A DNA stretch of 64,000 nt from Candidatus Amulumruptor caecigallinarius (GCA_944321825.1 CALUMU010000001.1:248001-312000); one strand, 5' to 3'. Positions 1 through 9,230 are shown, counted from the first letter of the stretch. Translations and numbers: made by a program. The notes: generated by a model from the letters alone, not told the origin.

Positions 1-1
1 C

Positions 2-2017
2 TTCTATAGCGACGGCATGTCCGGCACAGTGCAGGCCGATGACAAATTGCCGGCTTATGAATGGAGTCATGTCGTGGTCGTAGTAGGCAATAACCGCGTC
101 ACGATATACCGTAACGGAGAGAAAGTATCGGCTATACGCCGATGCAATAAGATTGACAATGCTCCGACTGCTTTCTGCATAGGCAAGGGCGCGGAGACAT
201 CCAAGACAGGAGTGTTCAACATCAACACATTCAACGGACTCATTGACGACATAGAGGTGTATGACACAGCACTTGACCTGACGGAGTTTGCCGGGGTATC
301 GCCGCAAAATGCTGCAGATCTCAGCATCCCGGCCTCACGCTATGAGGGCGATGTATTGCGTCCGAGATTCCATGGTATGCCGGCTACGGCGTGGACCAAC
401 GAGTGCCACGGCATGACATATTCTGACGGGCGGTATCATCTTTTCTTCCAGAAAAACGCCAATGGACCATATATGACGCGGTTGCACTGGGGGCATATCT
501 CCAGCGAGAACCTCTATGACTGGCGCGAGGAGAAGATTGCCTTGGTTCCCGGTGCCGATTATGACATCAAAGGCTGCTGGAGCGGCTGTGTGTTTACCGA
601 CGATGAGATTACAGGCGGCAAACCCAATATAATATATACAGGCGTGGACTACGTAAAGGCTTCCATTGCGCAGGCCGAACCTGTAGATGATTCGCTCATG
701 GAGTGGAACCGCAAGTGGGATTATCCGATTATATCCAATGCGCCGGCTGGCTTGTCGGATGATTTCCGCGACCCGTATTTTTTCCGCAACGGCGACGATG
801 CGTATATAATCGTGGGTACATCGAAGGACGGTATAGGAGCTGCCACGCTGCACAAGTATAGTCCCAAGAGCGGCATATGGAGTAACCGTGGTGAGATTTT
901 CTTCAAAGGGACGAGCACGAACCTTGACGGAAGATTCTGGGAGATGCCGACGATGACACTCATGGGCGACAAGTGGCTGTTTACTGCCACGCCTCTGGAT
1001 ACGTCGCGTGGGGTGGCCGCGCTCTACTGGACCGGTAATGTCAATGCCGACGGCACTTTCAGCCCAGACAACATCACTCCGGCCAATATCGAACTGCCAG
1101 GATTTGCCCGTGACGGCTACGGACTGCTGTCACCCACCATCTTCCAGCACGAAGGCAAGACCATCGCACTCGGCATCGTCCCTGACAAGCTGCCTTCGGA
1201 AGTGAATTATGATATGGGGTATGCCCACCTTTATTCGCTGCCGCGTGAATGGTCGCTTGACGCAAATGGTAACCTGTGCCAGAAGCCTTATGCAGGGCTG
1301 ACTGCGATGCGCAAGGGGGCAGGTGTGGTAAAAAAGAATGTTACCCTTGACGGCTCGGAGAAGCTTGACGGTATCGGAGGCCGTGAAGTGGAGCTGATGG
1401 GTGAGTTTGTCATCGGTTCTGGCAAGTGCGGTTTCACTCTGCTCGATGACGGAGCGAGTGCTCTCAGGGTATATTATGACGGGACGACCAATGAGGTGGT
1501 GGTAGATGCCAGTGGACTCAGTCGCCATGTCAATGATGCCGGAGTGTTTGACGGACTCTACCGTAGCCGTCTGCCCGAGCAGTTGTCGGTCGGTCAGACA
1601 GTGAAGCTGCACGTTTACTTTGACCATTCTATCGTAGATTTCTTTATCAATGACACATGGGCGGCATCTGTACGTGTATTTGCTAAAGGCAAGATGACCG
1701 AGGATGTGACCGCGTTTTCCGATACGCCTGTCGGCGCGTCAATCAACGCCTGGAACCTTGATGCTGGCAACGGCGCGTCGATAGATGATGTAGCCTCTGA
1801 CGGCGCGGCATACGACCTTTCAGCCCACGCAGGTATGCTGGAATACGGCAATCTGCCGGTAGGGGCTGAAGTATCGGTCTATGATGTCAGCGGTCGCTGT
1901 ATGTTTCGCCACAAGGTCGACGATTCCTGCGGACAGTTATATACCGGTCTGCAGGGATTCCATATTGTAAGAGTCGCATCGGCGGATGCCTCAGAGTCTA
2001 AAACTTTGGCTTTCTGA
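2..2017 (+). CDS. GH32 fructan hydrolase (levanase/inulinase-like), 5' end cut by window
   Basis: The frame is open to the window edge, so the signal peptide and N-terminus are missing; the first ATG in the window (17) is internal. Residues here are counted from that ATG. About residues 1-90 look like the end of a LamG/concanavalin jelly roll. A GH32 five-bladed propeller follows: W-T-N-E-C-H-G at about 125-132 sits where the family has WMNDPNG, FRDP has Asp252, and W-E-M-P has Glu309 as acid/base. A beta-sandwich follows. The last 50 residues (VYDVSGR, then GFHIVRV) resemble a type IX secretion C-terminal sorting domain. Likely role is cell-surface or periplasmic cleavage of beta-fructans. 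The usual Asp nucleophile is Glu129, which may weaken or change activity. The GH32 assignment is firm, the substrate is not. Confidence 0.85.
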   Translation, partial: FYSDGMSGTVQADDKLPAYEWSHVVVVVGNNRVTIYRNGEKVSAIRRCNKIDNAPTAFCIGKGAETSKTGVFNINTFNGLIDDIEVYDTALDLTEFAGVSPQNAADLSIPASRYEGDVLRPRFHGMPATAWTNECHGMTYSDGRYHLFFQKNANGPYMTRLHWGHISSENLYDWREEKIALVPGADYDIKGCWSGCVFTDDEITGGKPNIIYTGVDYVKASIAQAEPVDDSLMEWNRKWDYPIISNAPAGLSDDFRDPYFFRNGDDAYIIVGTSKDGIGAATLHKYSPKSGIWSNRGEIFFKGTSTNLDGRFWEMPTMTLMGDKWLFTATPLDTSRGVAALYWTGNVNADGTFSPDNITPANIELPGFARDGYGLLSPTIFQHEGKTIALGIVPDKLPSEVNYDMGYAHLYSLPREWSLDANGNLCQKPYAGLTAMRKGAGVVKKNVTLDGSEKLDGIGGREVELMGEFVIGSGKCGFTLLDDGASALRVYYDGTTNEVVVDASGLSRHVNDAGVFDGLYRSRLPEQLSVGQTVKLHVYFDHSIVDFFINDTWAASVRVFAKGKMTEDVTAFSDTPVGASINAWNLDAGNGASIDDVASDGAAYDLSAHAGMLEYGNLPVGAEVSVYDVSGRCMFRHKVDDSCGQLYTGLQGFHIVRVASADASESKTLAF

Positions 2018-2035
2018 CTGGTTTAAGTATAAAAT

Positions 2036-2082
2036 GAGAGAGGTATGGATGCCGCTATGGGGCATTCATACCTCTCTCTTTT
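2036..2082. terminator. Intrinsic terminator shared by convergent genes
   Basis: An 18-bp stem (2036-2053 with 2061-2078, one G-T pair) with a 7-base loop is followed by TTTT on the plus strand and preceded by AAAAT, so it can also stop the minus-strand lipoprotein gene. It lies exactly between the GH32 stop and the stop of the convergent gene. Confidence 0.85.
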
Positions 2083-2107
2083 GTGCCGTTATCGGGATGT
2101 CGTTGTC

Positions 2108-2884
2108 TTAAAGCTCTGAAGCCTCGAACTTAACCTCGGCAACCTTACCCGAGGGAACGCCTACATAGCGGTAGATGATTCCGTAGTTGGCGGCTTTGCA
2201 GGCATCTACGGTCTGCCTGATGTCTTTGGCGTTGCTGCGGAGAGTCTCTGCGTTGTTTTTACGCAGCTCTTCCATGCCCTCATTGAGGTTGTCGATGATG
2301 CCTGGGGCGCGCGTCTCGTCCATCTCGAATGTGTACACCATATATCCGTCCTTGCCCTCGATATCCGTGAGGGTGGTCTCACTGTCGATGCGCATAGGGG
2401 TCTGGAGCTTGTTGACCGTAATCTGTGTTTTCAGTATAGCCTCGGGGCTGTCGTCGACTTTGCCGTCTACGATGTCCTTGAGCTCGGCAGGCGAGTAGGT
2501 GACGGTTACATCAGCGGCCTTGGGGCCTTTGGTGAAGTAATGTATGGCGATAGAGGCTTCCTCTTCTATGAGCTTTTCGGTGAACACCCTGTTCTTGCCG
2601 TAGTTGAGGAGGTTGGGGAGCATGGGCGACATTGCTGCTTTCATTTCGTCCTCATGGCCTTCGAGAGCCTTGAGGTTGAAGCTCTTGTTGAGTACGAGAC
2701 ACTGGTAAGTCAGGGTGTTGTCGGCAAAATCGATGGATTTGACTTGCCCCACACCGGGTACTCTGACAGGCATGTGCTTGTTGACCTCGGCTACGAGTTC
2801 TTCAATAGAAGGACCGCTGCTGCATGAAACTGCCATGACAGCCACGAAAACTGCTAAGAGTTTGTAAATGAGAGATTTCATCAT
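2108..2884 (-). CDS. Hypothetical lipoprotein, 258 aa
   Basis: The N-terminus has a lysine, a hydrophobic stretch and the lipobox A-V-S-C at residues 18-21, so it is probably acylated and anchored in the outer or inner membrane. The mature part is mixed alpha/beta with many acidic and lysine residues and no motif I recognise. A first Met directly precedes a second (MMK), so the start could be one codon later. It is a single gene between a shared terminator and its own promoter, with an approximately 120-base leader. Function unknown. Confidence 0.75.
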   Translation of the reverse strand: MMKSLIYKLLAVFVAVMAVSCSSGPSIEELVAEVNKHMPVRVPGVGQVKSIDFADNTLTYQCLVLNKSFNLKALEGHEDEMKAAMSPMLPNLLNYGKNRVFTEKLIEEEASIAIHYFTKGPKAADVTVTYSPAELKDIVDGKVDDSPEAILKTQITVNKLQTPMRIDSETTLTDIEGKDGYMVYTFEMDETRAPGIIDNLNEGMEELRKNNAETLRSNAKDIRQTVDACKAANYGIIYRYVGVPSGKVAEVKFEASEL

Positions 2885-3010
2885 GTTGGTGAAAATTTTG
2901 AATGATTAGATTGGATTATTTAGAGCTTGGCTAAACATATATTAGCCATTAGATTGTGATAAATGTATGAACGTGATGTCGTTCTTATAGAATGTAAGTT
3001 AAATCGGGTG

Positions 3011-3044
3011 CAAATATACGAAAATATCTTAACATACGCACAAT
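3011..3044 (-). promoter_or_regulatory. Bacteroidetes-type promoter for the lipoprotein gene
   Basis: On the minus strand TATATTTG (3011-3018) matches the -7 element TAnnTTTG. ATTG about 22 bases upstream is a one-mismatch -33 element. This would give a leader of about 120 bases. Confidence 0.45.
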
Positions 3045-3083
3045 TTTAGTAAAATATATACATTGAGGAAATCACAAGGGGCG

Positions 3084-3114
3084 AAAAAAGTCCGTCAATT
3101 CGCGTTTAACGGAC
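3084..3114 (-). terminator. Terminator after the DUF308-type gene
   Basis: A GTCCGT/ACGGAC stem (3090-3095 with 3109-3114) around a 13-base loop is followed on the minus strand by six T. It lies 30 bases past the stop of the gene at 3144. Confidence 0.75.
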
Positions 3115-3143
3115 CAATATATAAGGTAGGATGTATGGCAGGG

Positions 3144-3674
3144 TTAGACCGTGGCAAGCTCCACAAGGCGGTTGAGCCCGGAGGCGGCCATGGCTATGCC
3201 TGTGACAAGCACGATGGTGGCGTTGATGGTGCCGAGCGGCGATGTCAAAAGCACGATGGCAGCCGCCAGCATCCCTATCGGGACGATGTAGAACCAGAAC
3301 GGCGGACGCGCTGGGCGTGCGGCCTTGACCATCAGCACTACGTCGACGATGGCGAGGAACACGAGCAGGGCTGCAAACAGATATACCATGAATGTGGCAA
3401 ACAGATCGGGCATACAGACTATCCAGATGCCAAAAAGGCCGCTGACGATGCTGACGGCGATGGACGAACTGTCGTTGGTTTCCCGTACTCCGCTTCCAGA
3501 GCGATGCCGGCGCATCATTATCCACAGGAGGTTGAATGCCGCAGGAACCAGCAGGGCGCAGCCTATCAGTATCACTATCCATCGGATTACGTCAATCTGC
3601 GAGTGCATAGCAATCAATGCGATTCCGGCGATGAGGGTGATAACCGGGGTAAGAAGGTATGATTTTTTATCCAT
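3144..3674 (-). CDS. DUF308/HdeD-like integral membrane protein
   Basis: The 176-residue protein has about six hydrophobic helices in three pairs (residues 9-25, 30-52, 71-90, 92-115, 125-143, 147-165), the layout of the DUF308/HdeD family of small inner-membrane proteins. Their role is poorly defined; E. coli HdeD is tied to acid resistance. No catalytic residues are visible. It stands alone with its own terminator. The assignment rests on topology and length rather than a signature motif. Confidence 0.65.
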   Translation of the reverse strand: MDKKSYLLTPVITLIAGIALIAMHSQIDVIRWIVILIGCALLVPAAFNLLWIMMRRHRSGSGVRETNDSSSIAVSIVSGLFGIWIVCMPDLFATFMVYLFAALLVFLAIVDVVLMVKAARPARPPFWFYIVPIGMLAAAIVLLTSPLGTINATIVLVTGIAMAASGLNRLVELATV

Positions 3675-3799
3675 GACGAAAATTTGGAAAAAACGGGTTT
3701 GAAATGTAACTATACAATATATACATCAAACTCGTCCCGGTTGTTCATTTCATCATGTCGTACAGAGGCTTTGCACCCACATTACGTGGAGGGTCACGG

Positions 3800-4492
3800 T
3801 TATATGCGGGCTTTTGGCTGTGTGCCCTGGAATGCTTTGAGGTAGCTCGGCGTGGAGTACGCCAAGTCGAGAAATTCTCCGGCGTGCCATGCCTTTTCGG
3901 CAAGGGCCACCATGTCGGTGGCGAGAGGCACTATGCCGGAGATGAAAAGGGCGTTGGGATGCCTGATTATATCGACGGCCTTGTCGCTGCCTGTCCCGAA
4001 TATGGCCAGATGGTGCTGGTCGAGGATGTCTGACAGCGAGGTTTCGTCAAGTATCATAGGTGCTGGGGTGACGACCTCGTTAAGAGCGAGGTCGTAGACA
4101 CCTGTAAACACTTCCATGCGCCGCGCATCGACCATGGGGCAGTAGAGCGTATCGCCTGGCAGTTCGGCTCCTGAAAACATCACGTGCGTCACGAGCAGAC
4201 GGAGTGTGTCGACACCTATGAGGGGGATGCCGAGGGCGTATGCGAGTCCTTTGGCTTCGCTGAGTCCGATCCTCAGACCTGTGTAGCTGCCAGGTCCCAT
4301 GGACACGGCCACGGCATCAGGCTTCATGTCGTGGCGGCGCAGATGCTCCATGCAGTCGCTCAGGAATCCGCTAAGGCGGGCGGCGTGGTTGTGGCTCTCC
4401 CATTCCTCGAAGTGCTGGAGTATGAAGCCGTCAGATGAAAGTGCTACCGAGCATACGTCGGCCGATGTCTCTATGCTTATGATTGTGGCCAT
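3800..4492 (-). CDS. tsaB: tRNA threonylcarbamoyladenosine biosynthesis protein TsaB
   Basis: TsaB pairs with TsaD (and TsaE) to transfer the threonylcarbamoyl group to A37 of tRNAs reading ANN codons. The 230-residue protein begins with the ASKHA phosphate-binding motif (S-I-E-T-S at 6-10) and has the conserved G-P-G-S-Y-T-G-L-R stretch at about 66-74. Length is normal for the family. It is divergently transcribed from yicC across 106 bases that hold candidate promoters for both. Confidence 0.93.
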   Translation of the reverse strand: MATIISIETSADVCSVALSSDGFILQHFEEWESHNHAARLSGFLSDCMEHLRRHDMKPDAVAVSMGPGSYTGLRIGLSEAKGLAYALGIPLIGVDTLRLLVTHVMFSGAELPGDTLYCPMVDARRMEVFTGVYDLALNEVVTPAPMILDETSLSDILDQHHLAIFGTGSDKAVDIIRHPNALFISGIVPLATDMVALAEKAWHAGEFLDLAYSTPSYLKAFQGTQPKARI

Positions 4493-4513
4493 TCGCTTAG
4501 AAGCTGTTTAAGA

Positions 4514-4542
4514 CAAATTTATGCTGAAAAATGTTGTGCAAA
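4514..4542 (-). promoter_or_regulatory. Candidate tsaB promoter
   Basis: On the minus strand TAAATTTG (4514-4521) matches the -7 consensus and TTTG (4539-4542) the -33 consensus. The gap is 17 bases, slightly shorter than the usual 19-21. It lies 22 bases before the tsaB start. Confidence 0.4.
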
Positions 4543-4575
4543 TTTAGGCTTTTCTGCCTTATTTAGCTAATTTTG
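4543..4575 (+). promoter_or_regulatory. Promoter for the yicC-gmk-nadD operon
   Basis: TAATTTTG at 4568-4575 matches TAnnTTTG. TTTA at 4543-4546, 21 bases upstream, is a one-mismatch -33 element. The yicC start is 24 bases downstream. Confidence 0.55.
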
Positions 4576-4598
4576 CTCTTATAAACACATATCAAGCT

Positions 4599-5480
4599 AT
4601 GCTCTTATCAATGACAGGATTCGGAGATGCCACAGTGCATGCCCCGGAGAGAAAAATCACGGTAGAGATAAAATCGCTCAACTCCAAGCAGTTTGACATG
4701 TCGGCGCGTGTCCCGGCCATCTATCGCGACAAAGAATTGGAGATACGTAACCGCCTCGCGTCGCGACTGATGCGCGGCAAGGTCGATATGGTCATCACTG
4801 CCGAAAGCAGCAGGGGTACCGAGGCTCCGCGTCTCAACCTTGATGTGATGCGTGATTATAAGGAGCAGATTACCAATGCCAGCCGTGAACTCGACCTGCC
4901 CCTGCCGACTGACTGGTACAGCGTGCTTGTCAGGATGCCTGATATATATGAATGCACCGATGCGGCATCGTCGAAGGTGTCGGAGGTCGAGGCGCAGGCT
5001 CTTGCCGATGCAGTCGACGAGGCTGCCGATGCGCTGATAGAATTCCGGATGCAGGAGGGGGCAAGGTTGGAGGAATTTTTCACCAAGCGCATTGAAGCCA
5101 TTGCTGCCCTGCTGGAGATGGTGCCGCAGTATGAATCGGAGCGCGTCGCCAAGATACGTGCGCGTATAGAGGACGGTCTCGGTCAGCTGCATATGGTGGA
5201 CTATGACCGTTCGAGGCTTGAGCAGGAGATGATTTTTTATATAGAGAAGCTCGACATCAACGAGGAAAAGCAGCGTCTGTCGCAGCATCTCAGCTACTTC
5301 AAGGCTACGATGAATGCAGAGCCGGGGCAGGGCAAGAAGCTCGGATTCATAGCCCAGGAGATGGGCCGCGAAATCAACACGCTCGGGTCGAAGAGCAACC
5401 ATGCCGACATGCAGAAGCTCGTGGTCAAGATGAAGGACGAACTCGAACAGATTAAAGAGCAGGTACTCAACGTATTGTAA
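4599..5480 (+). CDS. yicC: YicC/YloC family endoribonuclease
   Basis: The 293-residue length and the N-terminal M-T-G-F-G (residues 5-9), then V-E-I-K-S-L-N-S-K, are diagnostic of YicC/YloC. The C-terminus holds the family block with E-M-G-R-E-I-N-T-L-G-S-K near 253-264. Members are single-strand RNA endonucleases; E. coli YicC takes part in sRNA turnover. It heads a forward operon and gmk starts 9 bases after its stop, a pairing common across Bacteroidetes and Firmicutes. Confidence 0.93.
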   Translation: MLLSMTGFGDATVHAPERKITVEIKSLNSKQFDMSARVPAIYRDKELEIRNRLASRLMRGKVDMVITAESSRGTEAPRLNLDVMRDYKEQITNASRELDLPLPTDWYSVLVRMPDIYECTDAASSKVSEVEAQALADAVDEAADALIEFRMQEGARLEEFFTKRIEAIAALLEMVPQYESERVAKIRARIEDGLGQLHMVDYDRSRLEQEMIFYIEKLDINEEKQRLSQHLSYFKATMNAEPGQGKKLGFIAQEMGREINTLGSKSNHADMQKLVVKMKDELEQIKEQVLNVL

Positions 5481-5489
5481 GGCTTACTT

Positions 5490-6065
5490 ATGGCAAATAA
5501 AGGAAAAATCATAATTATATCCGCCCCTTCGGGTACTGGCAAGTCCACAATTATCAACAGGATAATTGCCGATACGTCGCTCGACCTGCAATTTTCAATC
5601 AGTGCCACGAGCCGAGAGCCGCGTAAAGGCGAAGCCCATGGTGTCAATTACTATTTTTTCACTGAGGACGATTTCCGCAAGGCTGTTGCAGATGGCCGGT
5701 TCGTAGAGTGGGAGGAGGTCTATCCGGGTCGCTTCTACGGCACTCTGCGCAGCGAGATAGACCGTATAACATCCGCCGGTCACAATGTCATTATGGATGT
5801 GGATGTCAAGGGCGGGGTCAACATCAAGCGGATTATGGGAGCAGATGCTCTGTCGGTGTTCGTGCAGCCGCCGTCAGTCGAGACGTTGCGTCAGCGGCTG
5901 GTAGCCCGCGCCACAGACACTCCCGAGCAGATAGAGCAGAGGGTAGCGAAGGCCGAATATGAGATGGCGTTTGCGCCGCAGTTTGACCGCACGGTGGTCA
6001 ATGACGACCTCCACACTGCCGTGGAAGATGTACGCAAGTTGGTCAAGGATTTCATCAGCGAGTGA
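5490..6065 (+). CDS. gmk: Guanylate kinase
   Basis: It phosphorylates GMP to GDP with ATP in the cytoplasm. The P-loop S-A-P-S-G-T-G-K-S-T is at residues 11-20. The GMP-binding S-R-E-P-R-K-G-E (about 42-49) and Y-Y-F (about 54-56) segments are present, and V-M-D-V-D-V-K-G follows near 101. Its 191 residues are typical. It is the second gene of the yicC operon, 9 bases after yicC and 33 bases before nadD. Confidence 0.96.
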   Translation: MANKGKIIIISAPSGTGKSTIINRIIADTSLDLQFSISATSREPRKGEAHGVNYYFFTEDDFRKAVADGRFVEWEEVYPGRFYGTLRSEIDRITSAGHNVIMDVDVKGGVNIKRIMGADALSVFVQPPSVETLRQRLVARATDTPEQIEQRVAKAEYEMAFAPQFDRTVVNDDLHTAVEDVRKLVKDFISE

Positions 6066-6098
6066 TTGGCTCGGATTTGATGCTTAGTCGGTGCGGTT

Positions 6099-6728
6099 AT
6101 GGATAATCCAGATCAGCAGGTCATAGGAATACTCGGAGGCTCGTTTAATCCGGTGCATATAGGGCATCTGATGCTGGCATCGTATCTGAGCCAGTTTGGT
6201 GGGCTTGATGCGGTATGGCTGACGCTGTCGCCGCTCAATCCGCTCAAAGCGGGTTCGACTGAGCTTATACCTGACATCCAGAGGCTGAAAATGCTCCAGA
6301 TAGCCACTGCTGATGCTGACGGGGTGGGAGTTTGCGACATCGAGTTGTCCATGCCACGTCCGTCATTTACTATAGATACATTGCGTCTGCTGGCCAAGCG
6401 GTATCCGCGCCGTAGGTTCAAGCTTATCATTGGCTCGGACAACTGGCGGATATTTGATAAATGGCGCGAACACGAAGCGATATTGGACGAATTCGGTGTG
6501 ATAGTATATCCCCGGCCAGGCTATGAGATAGATACTCCCATATATGAGAGCCGTGCGGAGTTTGTCAATGCTCCGATGACCAATCTGTCAAGCACATTCG
6601 TTCGCCATGCGCTTGCCAAGGGAGGCGACATGAACTTGTTCCTGCCTCCGGGTGTCTACAGTTACATTGTTGCACATGGACTCTATGGAGTCCGTTCCTC
6701 TAAATCAGTCCCTTATGTTAGCACCTAA
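6099..6728 (+). CDS. nadD: Nicotinate-nucleotide adenylyltransferase
   Basis: It converts nicotinate mononucleotide and ATP to deamido-NAD in NAD synthesis. The nucleotidyltransferase motif G-G-S-F-N-P-V-H-I-G-H is at 13-23. The C-terminal ISSTxxR-type motif appears as L-S-S-T-F-V-R near 164-170. Length (209) is slightly above the usual 190 because of a short C-terminal tail that runs into the next gene by 14 bases, suggesting coupled translation. Confidence 0.94.
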   Translation: MDNPDQQVIGILGGSFNPVHIGHLMLASYLSQFGGLDAVWLTLSPLNPLKAGSTELIPDIQRLKMLQIATADADGVGVCDIELSMPRPSFTIDTLRLLAKRYPRRRFKLIIGSDNWRIFDKWREHEAILDEFGVIVYPRPGYEIDTPIYESRAEFVNAPMTNLSSTFVRHALAKGGDMNLFLPPGVYSYIVAHGLYGVRSSKSVPYVST

Positions 6729-7215
6729 TTCATTAGCGTTCATAGCCCTCTGCAATGAATATTGTCAGGCTATAGAACATGCCAGAGAGTCGACACGCGA
6801 CGAGTTCGTTGCGACCATGCTGCGGCAGATTCCGCGCATATACATATCGGCTTCGGATCTCAAACCCGAAGAGGATATGCTGGGAGATGAAGCTTATATA
6901 GATAATGTGCTTGACGAGCAATATTATGACTCGCTGCGCCGTCATATCGAAAACCTTCTGGGTGAGGATGATTCATATCTTGAAGTATTTGAGGAGGATA
7001 TGAAATACTCCGATACCCCGATAGCGGCAAGCATATCCGAGGATCTTTGCGACATATTCCAAGTGATGTATAATCTGCTCGATGTGGTGCGCGATGCTCC
7101 TGATGAGCTTGTACAGGCATCGCTCGTAGCGGCCAAGGAGGACTTCGAGACATACTGGAGCCGTCCCCTGTGCAACGTGTTCCGAGCCCTCAACAACCTG
7201 CGCTACTTCGCATAA
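6715..7215 (+). CDS. DUF5063 family protein
   Basis: A 166-residue acidic, helical protein with many Asp/Glu and a family-like pattern (A-L-C-N-E-Y-C near the start, then a C-terminal W-S-R-P-L-C-N). DUF5063 proteins are small cytoplasmic Bacteroidetes proteins of unknown function. The frame is open from 6652, but that start lies deep inside nadD and gives unrelated residues. The ATG at 6715 overlaps the nadD end by only 14 bases and is preferred. It is the last gene of the yicC-gmk-nadD run. Confidence 0.75.
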   Translation: MLAPNSLAFIALCNEYCQAIEHARESTRDEFVATMLRQIPRIYISASDLKPEEDMLGDEAYIDNVLDEQYYDSLRRHIENLLGEDDSYLEVFEEDMKYSDTPIAASISEDLCDIFQVMYNLLDVVRDAPDELVQASLVAAKEDFETYWSRPLCNVFRALNNLRYFA

Positions 7216-7265
7216 TGTAGGTTCAAGTCGGATTAGGAATGGGGCTGACGAGCGGATGTCAGGTT

Positions 7266-7300
7266 TTTGGGCGGTGTTTGCGCGAAAATGTGTAACTTTG
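7266..7300 (+). promoter_or_regulatory. Candidate promoter for the LptF/G permease gene
   Basis: TAACTTTG (7293-7300) is an exact -7 match. TTTG at 7266-7269 is an exact -33 match at a slightly long gap of 23 bases. The start codon follows 43 bases later. Confidence 0.45.
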
Positions 7301-7343
7301 TAACTCCCTAAGCTGTGGTCTGAGGGAACTGCTACGGTCCGCT

Positions 7344-9218
7344 ATGAGAATCCCGGGTATAAAGCGCATGTACACGTTCATGTTGGAGAGCTTCTTGCCG
7401 CTCTTCGTCATGACATTCTTCATCACACTGTTTATAGTGCTGATGCAGTTTCTGTGGCGCTATATCGACGACCTTGTAGGCAAGGGGCTTGGCGTCGACG
7501 TGATAGCTGAGTTATTTTTCTACGCAGCTCTGACCATGATTCCGATGGCTTTACCGCTGGCCATACTGCTGGCATCGCTGATGACATTCGGCAATCTCGG
7601 AGAGCAGTTTGAACTTACCGCGATGAAAGCTTCGGGGGTGTCGCTGCTGAGAACCATGAAGCCGCTCATCGCGCTCATCATACTGATAGCCATCGGGGCG
7701 TTCTTCTTCCAGAACAATGTGCTTCCTATCGCCCAGACCAAGATGTGGACGCTTCTCTACTCCATGAGGCAGAAATCGCCTGAAGTCGAGATACCCGAAG
7801 GGGTATTCTATGACCAGATACCGGGCTACAATCTGTTTGTAGAGACGAAAAACGCCGATACCGGCACGCTCTACAATATGATGATATATGACGTGTCGAA
7901 AGGTTTTGAAAACTCGTCGATCATACTCGCCGATTCGGGCCGTCTGGCTTTTACGGAAGATCAGAAGCACCTGTTTCTGAAGCTGTGGAACGGCGAATCT
8001 TTTGAGAATCTGAAAGAGGCCGCGTCAAACATGCGTAATGTGCCGTATAGGCGGGAATCGTTTACCGACAAGGAGCTGCTTGTCACATTCGATGCCAATT
8101 TCAACCGTCTTGACGAGCAGGGTATGCGTAACCAGTATGTCGGCAAAGACCTCAGCGAGCTGCAGGCTACCATCGACAGCGTGGGTGTGAGGGTCGACAG
8201 CGTAGGTGCTATATATGCTGGAGAGCTTCGCCGCCAGCCGATAGTCGGGACGAGCGCTTACAAATCGTCATATGACGGCAAGAAGTACACCTACACAATG
8301 GATGACGGATCCGAGAAAGCCGGACGGCTTGTGGATATAGATTCCCTGTTTCGTGCTGCCGGTTCTCGCGAGAGGTCATACATCCAGTCGGCGTTGAATA
8401 TAGCCCGACGCAATAAACAGAATTACGAGTTTAAGTCCCTTGCCATGGGCGAGGACCGTGAGACCATCCGCCGCCATGCCATAGAGTTGCAGAAGAAGTT
8501 CACGCTGTCGTTTGCCTGTGTAATCTTCTTCTTTATCGGAGCTCCGCTCGGTGCCATCATACGCAAAGGGGGGCTCGGTATGCCGCTTGTCATATCTGTG
8601 TTCCTGTTTATTTTTTACTATATCATCGACAATACGGGATATAAGCTGGCGCGTGACGGGCGTTGGGAGGTGTGGGAAGGCATGTGGCTGAGTGCTGCGG
8701 TGTTGCTGCCGCTCGGCATATTCTTTACCTACAAGGCTGTCAACGATTCGGCTGTGTTCAATGCCGATGCCTACCGTAATTTCATCCGCAAGCTCCTCGG
8801 CAAAGCGGCTTACCGCGTTGTCACGTTTAAGGAGCTGGTCATGGATGAAGTAGACCCACAAAAAGCTGTGGAGATGCTTGCACGGCTCAGGGAGGAGGCT
8901 GCGCAGGTCATAGCGGCTCATCCGTTGCGGCGATGGTTGCCGCAACGTTATGACCAGACTCGGTTTGACCGGTTGAGCGCCAGTGTTGAGGATGTAGTGG
9001 CATATCTTGGCAATTCGCGCGATGTGCTTGTCATCAACAAGCTGATGGATTTCCCGGTGTTCCACACCACCGTTATAGGACGGTTGCGTATGGGGCGAGG
9101 GGCGCAGGTGCATGATGCCCGGGCTGTAGTCAAAGTGTGCGACGAGCTCCTCGACATGCTCTCACCTGCATCTACTGAACCAACAAAGAATGAAAATAAC
9201 GATATATCCAACCGATAA
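7344..9218 (+). CDS. LptF/LptG family lipopolysaccharide export permease
   Basis: The 624-residue protein has two N-terminal membrane helices (about 14-37 and 56-84), a long periplasmic beta-jellyroll-like middle, and a C-terminal helix cluster (about 390-475). This is the YjgP/YjgQ permease layout. In the Lpt complex the permease pulls LPS from the inner membrane toward the LptA bridge, powered by LptB. Bacteroidetes members are longer than E. coli LptF (about 366), with a soluble tail of about 130 residues as here. ribBA follows 12 bases later. Which of LptF or LptG it represents cannot be told. Confidence 0.88.
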   Translation: MRIPGIKRMYTFMLESFLPLFVMTFFITLFIVLMQFLWRYIDDLVGKGLGVDVIAELFFYAALTMIPMALPLAILLASLMTFGNLGEQFELTAMKASGVSLLRTMKPLIALIILIAIGAFFFQNNVLPIAQTKMWTLLYSMRQKSPEVEIPEGVFYDQIPGYNLFVETKNADTGTLYNMMIYDVSKGFENSSIILADSGRLAFTEDQKHLFLKLWNGESFENLKEAASNMRNVPYRRESFTDKELLVTFDANFNRLDEQGMRNQYVGKDLSELQATIDSVGVRVDSVGAIYAGELRRQPIVGTSAYKSSYDGKKYTYTMDDGSEKAGRLVDIDSLFRAAGSRERSYIQSALNIARRNKQNYEFKSLAMGEDRETIRRHAIELQKKFTLSFACVIFFFIGAPLGAIIRKGGLGMPLVISVFLFIFYYIIDNTGYKLARDGRWEVWEGMWLSAAVLLPLGIFFTYKAVNDSAVFNADAYRNFIRKLLGKAAYRVVTFKELVMDEVDPQKAVEMLARLREEAAQVIAAHPLRRWLPQRYDQTRFDRLSASVEDVVAYLGNSRDVLVINKLMDFPVFHTTVIGRLRMGRGAQVHDARAVVKVCDELLDMLSPASTEPTKNENNDISNR

Positions 9219-9230
9219 CCGAAAACTACG

